Source: Prostheceraeus crozeri (taxonomy: Eukaryota > Platyhelminthes > Polycladida > Euryleptidae). Taken from it: 64,000 bases of DNA. Each line of letters starts with the position of its first letter. The first letter of the stretch is position 1. The DNA lies in NCBI GenBank assembly GCA_907163375.1, contig CAJQUW010008753.1, positions 1 through 64,000 on the forward strand, in the 5' to 3' direction. The translations under genes and the position numbers were made by a program. The notes under the pieces are model-generated. The model was given only the letters and a program-made list of their open reading frames with translations, had not been told where the DNA came from and ran no database searches. Of the stretch, positions 26,401 through 38,400 are shown piece by piece.

Positions 26401-29400
26401 TCAAAAGTCACTGCGAGCCATCTTTTTGACATTGGGATAAGATTGAGCTGCGAGCCATCTTTTTGACATTGGGATAAGATTGAGCCATTTCAATTCAACA
26501 GCCACTGCGACACATTTCACGAAAAACAAGCTTTGAACCCTCATCATGCACCAAGTCGATAAACTGATCTTTAATGAAATTTTCCTCTGAAGGCAGGTCA
26601 CTAAGGGTGAGTCCAAACGGGTTGTTGATAGCATTTTTCAAATTCATGTAGATCGGGAAAGTACCAACAAATTTCTTCGCTTAGAATTGAAACGTGGTGT
26701 TTCATCACCTCAAGAATATCGTAATCGATGTAGAATTCGCTCTCCTTGATGAATTTGTTCAGATGTGGAAATAGTGCAAAGTTTGTCTTTTGCCAACCAC
26801 TGGACGCTGACAAACGCACATTTCTTTTCATTCATTTAGGGAAGAGTCATAGCTGTCCCTTTCATCGGACCCTAGTTTGAGAACCACTGATTTAATGTCT
26901 TATATGTGAGCGTGTTTCATTGCTTTTGTCTATGTTACATCTGATTTCAACAAGTGCTATATTTGATCGGAAAAACCTAATAATAAGAAGTATGTATACT
27001 AGTATAATTGCAAATTAGTTGCCAAGTCTTGATTTGCATCGTCAACTTTGAACCATTGATCTACTTATTGCTATTGTATCTTATTGTATCTAAAATGTCT
27101 CAGCATTATAGATGTGAAGGATATTCAATTCTGCTTGGTGTAGATTACAGAGATAAATTGCCGTGTGAGATGACTTTCCTCACTGCTGATAGTCACGGCA
27201 AGAAGATCAATTTTCCATTGAACGTAATTCAAATTCAAGTCTGAATTCAGACGAACCAGAAGAATATTGACAACACATTGAACTGTTCCGGTCAGTAAAT
27301 TCACATCGTGAACAGTCGAACAGAATGAATCACAAAATCAGAAAGGTCGTCTCTTTTTCTGTTTGACTAGAATGGAAGCATTGGAACATATAGCGTTAAT
27401 GAAATGGCACAAACTGCTGACATAATACCATAGCAATCGAACAATTAACAGCCAGTTCAACATCAAACACGCCAAATTGTGCGAAGTTTCAGTGACTGTT
27501 ATCAACCGGATCACACAGCAATGAGACGCAGTCGATGTCAAGTTCTACAGAGAAGTTTGTGAACTCTTTTTCGTGTATGGAGATGTAATCCGCTGTTTGC
27601 TGGCGGTTGTTAACACTGATCAATAACGCTGAGACAAGAAAATGATTTCATTTAATTAAACAATTGAGTAATTGAATACCATTATGGAAGACTTTACAGT
27701 TACTTAGCACAAGACGAAGAAACTAATTAAATACCTTTCGCAAATACAACTTTCCGTTATATTCAGCAGAGTGATTAATTTTTGGCTGATGCACTTTTAT
27801 CATTAATGCCTCTACATGAATATAACCGAATGTCGTATTTGCGAAAGGTATTTAATTATTTTCTTCGTCTTGTGCTAAGTAACTGTAAAGTCTCCCATAA
27901 TGGTATTCAATTACGCAATTGTTTAATTAAATCAGACTTTTTCGTGTATTTGCTAACCTTTTTGATGATGATCGGAAACAATCTAATTCTGCGATGTGAA
28001 TAATACTTCCATTTGACGAATTTATCACGGAGAAAAATTGAGTTATAGATTATGCACTTTTCACTTGACAGGCCTGACTGCAATCTGATCATTGAGGTTC
28101 GTGTGTTCGATGATGAGAGCCACTTCTGCAATGCGCACGCTTGGCCAATCACACAAGCCAAAGAGAGACGGATATCTATGCTGCCATTGCATGCAATTGC
28201 TGGGATAGAATTAGCCTACGTCCACTCTAGACTAACCACACGCAAATAAATCTTTCTCTGTGGTGTAGATGACATCTATGTAATGCTCAGTTCTTTCTGA
28301 CGCTCGCACTATGAGACAGCGTGGTGGCCACTGCATGTCAATATAACTGCGTCACAGGAATTTCTTCATTCTCAAATATTTTGCAAAACGCACAGAATTA
28401 GATTGTTTAATCGTATCACTTTGCTAGAAGTGCAAACTGATTCAAACATATGGCACATACAGGAACTTAATAAGTGGGCAAAAAAGAAATTTTTAATACC
28501 TTACAGAGATAGGAAAAATAGTCGTGCGTCGCTTGCGGATTTCTCTGAATTCCTTCAAAATGCTCCGATCGCCATTTCCTTCAGATTCGAAGAATTCAGA
28601 TCATTGAGCAAAAGTTTTCTCGATAATGCTGGTCCCTCCGATCTTTATTAAAAAAGTTAGCAGGCGCACGAAAAAACGTTCACAAACTTCTCTGCAGAAC
28701 TTGACATCGTCTGTGTTTCTTCGCTGTGTGATCCGGTTGATAACAGTCACTGAAGCTTCGCACAATTTGGCGTGTTTGATGTTGAACTGGCTGCTCATTG
28801 TTCGATTGCTATGGTATTATGTCAGCAGATTGTGCCATTTCATTTATGTTACATGTTCCAATGTTTCCTTTCTAGTCAAACGGAAGAAGAGACGACCTGT
28901 CTAATTCTGTGGCAAAACGAATATACAAAATGCTCTCAAAAATGTATTACACATATTGATTTTAACTCAAGTTCTCATCCAGGAATTGCCTTCCCACTAA
29001 TTATCATTGCAATTCACTAGATTGTTAATTATTTTTCGATTGTATTGAAATTGGTTTTTGGGATTGCTTCCTTTTATTTCGACGCTATTGAAATTCTAGA
29101 TGTTTTTTTGCGTTGAAGATCTTTGAGAATAGCAAGCAATTGCAATCCCAATATTCCAGTTGTATTCATTAATGATTGACTTGAACCATTTGTGAGAGAA
29201 ATCACATTTTCTCAAGATAAGAGGGGAGATGATAATCAAACATCAAAAGTAAGTTGTGTGCTTGCATGATGTGAGTTCTCACACACAGAAATTAATAAAT
29301 GCAATAGATAAAATCTAACATCTCTATTGAGAAAATAATGTGAAGACATGAACTTTCAGTGCAACAAGATTGAAAAATTGATTTTAATGTGATAATTAAT

Positions 29401-32400
29401 GTTCATTTTGACTGCGTCCGCAACGTGCTCTCCAAAGTTGTCGAGAGAAAATTAATCTTTCTCTCACGTTATCCTGTGAAAAGCAATTTAAAGTGTTTGT
29501 ATAAATATGCTTGATGCATGTGAATGTATAATGCCGGAAATTGTATTTCATATATTTGACATATCTGAAACATCATTGAAATACATGTGTAAATGGCAGT
29601 GTATTGCAAAATTGCTTTGTTAGTCATAGCACTATCAGGTAAGCTTTCCGGAATCATGCACATGTGACACTACATTGTAAACTGTCAGACAAATCGATAT
29701 TTTGGTTGATATAGTATCGGACAAATTTCCATTGCAGGAACTAATTTGTATAGTTACGTTTGCCCCACATCATGTTACTTATAACTAGCGAATATACTTT
29801 TATCAAAATTGGATATTTTTCTTGGTTTTCAATTATATGCAATGGATAAAAAAAGTAGCTGCGGTTTCTTTTAAACCTAGAGTATGACTATTTTAATTCT
29901 GAATAACTAATTCAGTTTTGAATATGTTCTATAAAATATTTGGCTGTATATACATGTATACAAGAGACGATTGACAATTGATATTAAATATGCCTCGAAG
30001 AGTGAGGAGAGTCAGATCTGTGTTACTGACTTTTCCAAGCATAGAAAACGATATTAGATATATGTTTTACCTCTACCGCAACTGTTCTGAAGCAAATGGA
30101 ATACAAAAACAGCACTTGTATTAATAGCTTTATCCTATTTAAATCGAAGGATATCAGGTGCGGCATTAATTTTTTGGGTTTGTGTATACTTACTCTGTGG
30201 TTTAAATGTCATACCTCACTTTCATTTGTTTCTTTTATCGACCGCAACCACTCGATGAAAAATACCCTCCTTGTCAATTTCGTGCATGCATATACTCTAA
30301 TTATCGTCTTTTTATTCCAGAGAGGTACTCAATAACATATGGCTTTTATCTCACCGCACTAAAACACTATCAGAATCAAATGAGAATCAATCGAGCCTAT
30401 GCAAATTTTTTCAATCCGAGAAATGGACGTTTCGGGGGAAATTTCCCGTTTTGGTCATTGCGTGGTCCACCTTTGAATCACTATGACCATAATGGGTTCA
30501 ATCAAATTGGGCTTAATTTTCCACAGCAAAACCAATATGGCTTCAATTTTCAACAGCATGGTGATAATCGAAATGGTAATGATTTTCATCGACATGGTGA
30601 CAACGAAAATGATAATTATGATCGACGTCATGGTGACAACGAAAATGATAATTATGATCGACGTCATGGTGACAACGAAAATGATAATTATGATCGGCAT
30701 CATGGTGACAACGAAAATGATAATTATGTTCGACGTTATGGTGACAACGAAAATGATAATTATTATCGGCGTCACTTAAATCGTCAACGTGGTGATTATT
30801 ACCGCCAAAATGGTGATTACTATCGGCATTATAAAAATAATAGAAATGGTGATCACGGAGACTTTTATCAACATGGTGGTGACTAATAGCGTGGTTGAAA
30901 CGGCTTTCACATGACAACTAAAGATCCCTAGATTTGATATGTCATAATCATTGACAATCAGCGTAAGCACATTTAGTGCGAATTTACCTTCTTCACTGTC
31001 CCATGGCAAAAGTTAGTCGCATATTGCACGTGTACTCACTGCAGTAATTAGTAAGGCAACCCAAGTAACATGCATTGATATGAAGTAGCATAAAGTGATA
31101 TGCTCGTATAATTAAATATGTATAAAGTCACAATCTATGTGTAAGGTGAAATAAAATATTTTTTTCGAAAATCGAATGTCTGTGATTGGGGCTGTGATAA
31201 AATGGTCTCATAATGGATGATTCTTTTGAAACAATGACAAGCATTAATAGTACGGCAGGCAGAACGAGTTTCTGCAGGGAACGAGGCCGGAAATGAGACC
31301 TTCACAGAATTATGTACACCCACGACTCTGTGCATCTACCGAGCTCTAGTGATAGTGAGCTCTAGTCTTCTTGTCAGACAGGATCAAAGACAAACATACA
31401 TGTACGTTCATACAATGGGATGCAGGTTGCAGTTTTTGGCAAGATGAAATTTACTTTATCAGTTCTTTGTCAGCTAAAAAGTGATCAAAACTAGAGTCAA
31501 AATTTTTGACATGGAATGCCTTCAGGGGCCGTATTAATAGAGATAGCACTAGCCTAGCACTACCCTAGTGCTAGACTAGCAGCAACTTCCGTATTAATAA
31601 AGGTAGCAAAAGGGTAGCACTAGGCTAGCACTATGTCTGAGACCTACCGCTGGGGCCATATTAATAAAGGTAGCACTAGCCTAGTGCTAGCCTAGCTGCA
31701 ATTTCCGTATTAATAAAGGTAGCAAGAGGGTAGCGCTAGGCTAGCACTATGTCTGAGACCTAGCGCTAGGCTGTCGTATTAATAAAGATAGTAACTATCC
31801 TAGTGCTAGCCTAGCACTACCCTAGCGCTATGTCCAAAATCTGGCAAATTCCCTAGCAAGGTCTCGACCTTGCTAGGGATGATGCTAGATTGAATATTTA
31901 AGAGCAATATTGAAGGATATCTAATGTGATGTTTACAGCATGGTAATGTTGAGCGCATTGGCTTCAAGATAGTGTGAGATTTTTCTATTTTGAATAAACA
32001 TGTCGAATCACAAACTGCAATTATAAAAGTTATTCCATAACTGAATAACTCTTGCGCTAAAATGGAATTTAAGCGGCACAGTCTATTTGTGCATTACACT
32101 TTTGCACTAGACGTCCTGATAAATGGATAGTTATTTTCAACATTTAGATAACCAATATTCCTATTTATGAATTTCACTTAAGGACGACAAAATAGATTAT
32201 CATTGGTACCAATTGCTTGCGTATGAAGTAATACAACGGTGCAAAAATTCCGTGATTTGCATAGCTACTGAATTTACTGAATCGTAGGTTTGCTATTTTA
32301 GAATCTCAAGCGCATTTTTGAATATCCCTACAAGCGCATTTCAAATTGCTTGACATTCACAATCGTTGGTAAATTTGTATGATAATGAAATTGTGATGAA

Positions 32401-35400
32401 ATAGTGTGCTTAAAATTGATAAGTAATCGAATTGTAATTTTTTATCTCAGTAGCCTGATAAGAACCAAGATGTATTAGCGATAAATTGACAAACATTTTT
32501 CTCTCCAAAAGGCTTTAGAAAGTAATTCGGAAATAATTCAGATAACAGAAGAAATTCAGAGAGTAAGAAGAAAACTCCTTATCAATACATCTGGCACTGC
32601 TAGTGATTTGATCAAAAGCGTTCAAGATAGGAATTACAATAATGCATCATTTTTTATTTACATGTAGTGACTTGTTCACACTTGTCAGACAATTCGAGGG
32701 ATTTATTTTCTGATATTTCATTCTCAGTTTTTAACGTATGCTTTAGATTCATAATTAGAGCAATCGTAGCATGAGAGGATCCAATACCTACCGAAATAAT
32801 GAGACTGAGACCACACATTGAGTTGCATTGCCATTGATCCATCTTGTGCGGTAGGAGGGACGTCATAATTGTTCACTTACTGAGAGGAGAGAACCTTGGC
32901 AACATATTATAAAAATTATATTCTAAATTGTTTCTACATTTCTAAATTTAGCTAATTATTATGTCACATTAATGATCGGAAGATCATACCGATTGGAATG
33001 AGCCCCATTTCATGCATCGAATTATTCATAAGCAAGGATTTACATATTTGATGTTTTATCTTCTCTGAATGATAAGTGTCAACAGCCGGGCGGGAGAGAC
33101 GATAATCGCTTTGATCTCCGACAACCAGACTTATATTGTTAACGCTAAACGCGCCCGCATGTACAAATTTTCTCTCGAAGTGATCGTCTAATTGTCAGAT
33201 TTCCATATTCCACATTTTCGCTACAGTTCGGCCTCCTCGTAATCCAGGAAAATTATAGGGATTGTTTTAAAATTTCGTTGAGTTAGTTCAAGTTTGTTAT
33301 TACAGTAATCATAATTGGGAGTTCACTGCACGTGCGGAGATGTCAAGTGGCTAAAATTCTTAAATTCATCCTTTCAACCGCAAATAGTTCGCTGCTGATA
33401 CTCGCGTTACATTTCACTCTATTGAGTAGGACGTTGAACACCGCAAGCTAAGGACGTCATCATATTCATTTACTGTGAAGAATGCATTCTTTTTTTCATA
33501 ACTTGCAAAATTAGTTCATTCTGATGTCATATTGAAGATCGGGAGATGATGTCGATTAAAATGAGCCCCTTCATATATTAAACTATTTGACAATCGTTCA
33601 TTAGCAAGACAGTTATCATTTCGATGTTTTATCTTCTCTGAATGAAGAGTCAACAGGCGGGAATGAAGGAAATGGCTTTGATCTCCGACATTCACACTTG
33701 TATTGTTAACACTGAACGCGCGCGCTTCAATATATTTTCACTCGGAATGTGCGTCGAATTGCCAGATTTCTATGACTCGATTGCCGGGCGCACAGAAATA
33801 GATTGTTTATCTGAAGTTGACTAGAATGGAAATTGACTCAAGGTCGCGGCACATCCGGGGGAACTAAGTTGGGGCATGAATGACCAATTAAAAGCTTAGA
33901 ATTGCACACGTGACTATGGCCTGGCGTGAGAGCAGGTGGTGAATGAAGCTGCGTGCTGAATCGGCGCGTCAATGAAACTTGATCTAGCATTAACTGGCGC
34001 CGGAGTTGACGCTAGGCCTTCTCTATTAATACGGAACTCAAGTTGCTACTGCCCCTAGTAGCAACTTGCCTAGCGCTACCCCTAGGAAATGCTATATCAA
34101 ATGCTGGCTCTATTAATACCGAAGTTGCTGCTAGGCTAGCACTAGGGTAGTGCTAGGCTAGTGATGTCTCTATTAATACGGCCCCAGGTCATTTCCTATC
34201 ATGTATTGTCATGCTTCTGATCGGCGATATATGCAAGAATGTGGCTTATTGTGGATGAAGTGGGTCTACATGTTGGTGTTTGCCGACAGTAGGAGGCTTG
34301 CCAAATCTGAATTAATGTAGTTTCATACAGGGCTGCATGAACATGATAAGAAATGACCCGAAAATATTCCATGTCACAAATGATGGCTCAAGTTTTAATA
34401 ATTTTCTGCTGACAAAGAACTGATAGAAAATTTCATATTAACCAAAAACTGCATCTGTGTCCAATTGGATTTACATGTACTTTTCTTTGATCCTGTCTGA
34501 CAAGAAGAGGAACGAACTAGAACTCAGCAGACGTGGAGATTCGTAGTGTGCATAGGTTGTACATCATTCTGTGAAAGTCTCATTTTCGGCCTCGTTCCCT
34601 GCAAAAACTCGCTCTGGCTGCCGGACTATTAAACGGTAGCGGCATCGCATGAAAATTATTGCAACGGCTAATTCGCCCATATCGTCGCAGTGTGGCAATG
34701 GCGCCTTCTAATTTATCGCTGACCTGCAGCATCAAGTCGATGAATCAAGCAGATTCCATAGAGCGACTCATTTGTGCTGATAAAGTCAAAGCATGCGCAA
34801 TTGAATCGCATGATGGAGTCCGCCTTCTACATTTTTGCAGATGTGCTTAACGCGACTTGAGGGAATTCACACTTGAAAATGACGGCTGTAACACATGTTC
34901 AAATGATTGATATCCCAGTCAACTACGAGTGTGACTACTCTATTCCTCTTGCTTTGCTTCGGACACAGGCCAGCTCGATTTCAGTTGAAAGAAGCCTCAG
35001 AATACTAAGAAAACTTTTGAGAAGTGATGAAGCACTTCAAGAAATTCAGTTTGCAATTGAGTCAAAGATTTGTTTTATAACAGTATTTGCCATGAAAATA
35101 ATTTGTACAAAGAAATTCGCATATTTGACTGAAAAAACTTTAATTCAAAGAGTACAGTTTATGATTGGGGTCCTTTAGGCCGGAGGTACACACGATTAGC
35201 CGTAAGCAATAAGCCACAACCAGAAATCCGCCTTTGATTGCGGGGGCACACAGGATAAGACTATTCGATTATTGTTAGAACGCAAACGGTTGAATAATGA
35301 TTACTTTCAGTTCGATAAATTGCTAACGGCCTATTGCAGAACTCGGAGTTAAGTAACTGCCAGTTAAATTTAACATCGGTAGGTTGACACCAGAAAGAAG

Positions 35401-38400
35401 CTGCAAGTAGGACGGTTCAGATTCCTCTTCGTCCTTTTCCCTCTGCACACGAGTTCTCATGGCAGAAATCAGCGCCATTTGAGCAGCATGCAGCTCTCTT
35501 TGCTGAACAATCTTCTCCTCCAGAAGTTGAATCTGTAGTTGTTTGGCAGTCTTCTTGATAGAATCCTTCACCGAATCTGGAGCAGGTCGCAGATCTTCGT
35601 CTGAGATTTCATCATCGTCTGGAACATGTGGTAGTGGCTCCATAACTGCTTATTTCTTCCATCGGTGGCTGAGATGGTTCTCTTCCAGTAGCGAAGTTCG
35701 ATCGTCGTTGAGCCGCGCGATCTTTCTTGGCTTTTTTTCTCAAGTTTGCCCAAAGATCTTACAGCTGCTTCATGTCCTGGTTTCTCTGACTATCTGAGTT
35801 GAATTTTATTTCAATTTCAATCCAGGTCTTCTTCTTCTTCAAAGTCTCCGCATCCTTCATTTTGCTTTCTATGATGTCGGCCAGTTGAGACTCTTCAACA
35901 ATATCCATAAGACGATTCTTTTCTGCATCGTTGTAGTTGTCACTGCGCTTTCGCTTGCTCATCTTGTACAGGTACGTATTCTCCTGGTTTCACTGAACAA
36001 TTTATTCTTCTCGGGCAGTGAAATGTGCTCAGCTATGCACCAAACTTTGCTAACACATAGCCAACCAGAGATACCAGACGAGAGCAGAGACGTTATCACT
36101 CGCCTATTGTTATGGAAACAGTGACGTCAAATTGTGCTAACTTGGTCAACCATGTGTGTGCAAGGGAACTCCATGTTTAACTGCCAGTTATTTTAACTGC
36201 GACTTCTGCAACGCGTTCGCAGTTGCTGTTGTAACTGCCAGTTAAATAAGAGAAGGTTAATTTGACTCGCAGTTATGCTTACCCCGAGTTCTGCAATAGG
36301 CCGTAAGTTAATTTGGTATCTTCAATTTCTGTATGTCATAATTGCTGTACTCATACCGGCTTCGATGCATCACACACACACGAGTGACGACAAGAGAAAA
36401 GTGTGTATTGTTGAAGGTTGAATTACATCTCATTGACATGATGATGAAATCAGTAAAATAGATTGAAGCATTTTGAACGCTAAATTTCTGATAAGCAACA
36501 CTATCATCACTATAAAGTGAACGCCAATCTTCATTTACTACCAACCTCATTGCAAATGTAGGTGAGATTGACATTAATGAATGAATTTTGCAATAAAAAA
36601 CAACTCATGTTTCATGGTGACCATGCATTATTAGGTGATTTTTTCATGTTAAATCAGTGCTATTTGTGATAATTTTGCACAACAAGCTTCACTGAACTCT
36701 CAAGATGAAATACAACAAGACTGAAATGGTTACAAATCTTCACATTCTTGATGAAAAAGTGGTAATACAACATTTTCAGTCAAGAAAGTTAATATTTTGC
36801 GATAACTTCACATTATCACTAATGTTTTCCTAATTCACCGATTTTGATGACCACTGCATCAGAAGAGAGCTCAGAAAATGCTCGTTTTCTCCGTTCCTGG
36901 TTCATTTTTATACTCACATGTTTTCTTATTGAAAAATTACAACTTGTAAATTGAGTGATTTTCATATTCTGACAACTGCTCAGCAAATACAATAACGGAT
37001 GCAAGTCTATCGTAGTTCATTTTAAAGCTGAAAATGCCAGCACTCGAATGATGTATGGCACGCGTGCCATATCATACGTGCACGTGGATGTGTAATAAGA
37101 CTGGAACATGTGAGAATCGATTGAATTTCAGCGGTGTCTAGGTGGGGTCCGTTTTTTATGATCAGGGCTGTATGCGATGTAATGCGCATACCACTCAGAA
37201 TGTCCACAGTCTGTGTGTATAATATGATTGGTCAAATAGATGTTATAGAATGTGAAGATTCATAACCATTTCAGTCTTGTTGCATTCAAGAGAACAAGCG
37301 TGGCCATGAAACATGAGTTGCTTCCAATTGTTCAAGCCCACAAGGTCTCACCAACAAATAATATATTTCATGAATGAGATGCAAAAATTTGACCAGGTCT
37401 GTCACTGAACGAACCGGAGTTATCTGGAACGAATATTTACGTCAGAAAAATCATTCTATAATCGCAAGTTTAGTAACTGCTTGAAAAGTGAGGAATGATG
37501 TGCTCAGGCAATGGGCACAAAAGAAATTGGTAGTTGGAGAAAAACAAAACTTGTCTATCAAGCAGTGAGAATGATTCAAATAAAGCACAACCCCCAGACT
37601 GTCCCAAAGTACAATTCGTCCTTTGTACTAGACTTCGATTTACGTGTGAGAATCGAAGAGTCTTAAAAATTTCCAATTAAGACTGAATAGGTGTGAATAT
37701 GAGAAAACATAAATGGAACATGCAATTGATATGCTCATTTACATCATGAATCAACGATTTGGCTGAGAATATCACAGCTCATTTGCACTAAGAATGAAAA
37801 CTGTTATTTTTACGCGAAAAGAGCTTAATTAAAAGTAAATAAATTACTATTGTAATAGATATTGAATCCTCAAACCGTCACTCCGTTGAGGTATTTTCCC
37901 TAACGCGCTCCGTTTTTATTGGTTAATAGTCCCAACGCTTTCTGGAAGTGTTCACGACTTACAATTAATTGTTTATTCAGACGACTCTCTCTTCAACACC
38001 TAAACTTTTGCACTCTCTCGTGTGCAAGTTATACTAAGGGCTCATTCATAACTAAGCAAGTATTTGCTTCAGAATTCGTAGCAAAGAGTGGACACTTTCA
38101 TGTTATGCAGCCCAATAGTATACATCATGCATTCTTATAATTTCCATCTGTATGTACATGTAAATGCACGTTTTATGATCTTTGTTGTTGTGATGAATGT
38201 GCGTGCTACGTGCTGCGTACTGAAGCAGGCAGAATAATAATTAGGGCGCTTGGTATAATGGCTTGAATAGGAGGCGATTTGTACCAAGCGCCCTCCAATG
38301 GGAGTCGTTATTGTATGTAGCGCCCTCCCATTTTCATTTGATATCTATGATGAATTGAAACTCCATGTTACTTGCGCATGTGGGGCTAGTTGTCCTTTAT

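Larger units (their letters stand above)
25477..26889 (-). mobile_element. hAT element with perfect 8-bp target duplication
   Basis: The left end is CAGTGGTTCTCATACTTTTC and the right end is CCTAGTTTGAGAACCACTG, the classic CAGTGGTTCTCAAAC hAT terminus. ATTTAATG is duplicated exactly at 25469-25476 and 26890-26897. The inside holds minus-strand fragments of a ZBED5/Charlie-type transposase, interrupted by a 57-bp tandem expansion. The element is non-autonomous and, judging from its intact ends, not very old. Confidence 0.92.
31242..34632. repeat. inverted repeat (about 270-bp arms) flanking a Harbinger-like element
   Basis: 31242-31518 and 34366-34632 are inverted, moderately diverged copies. 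Both contain GTTCCCTGCA, GACAAAGAACTGATA and GATCCTGTCTGACAAGAAGA in opposite orientation. The Harbinger-like element starts 8 bases inside the left arm's inner end. The arms may be the ends of an older element that received the insertion. Confidence 0.75.

Noticed and set aside
25833-26466. Two long overlapping open frames on opposite strands with 19-residue repeats
   Set aside because: They arise because the 57-bp repeat is divisible by three and lacks stops in those frames; the true transposase frame has a stop in every unit.
30455-30917. Ile/Met-rich and His-rich frames over the 36-bp repeat
   Set aside because: Shadow frames of the secreted repeat protein; they lack the signal peptide and splice support.
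34873-35178. 101-codon frame with ISVERSLRILRKLLRS, faintly like a hAT dimerisation motif
   Set aside because: The match is too short and no hAT ends flank it.
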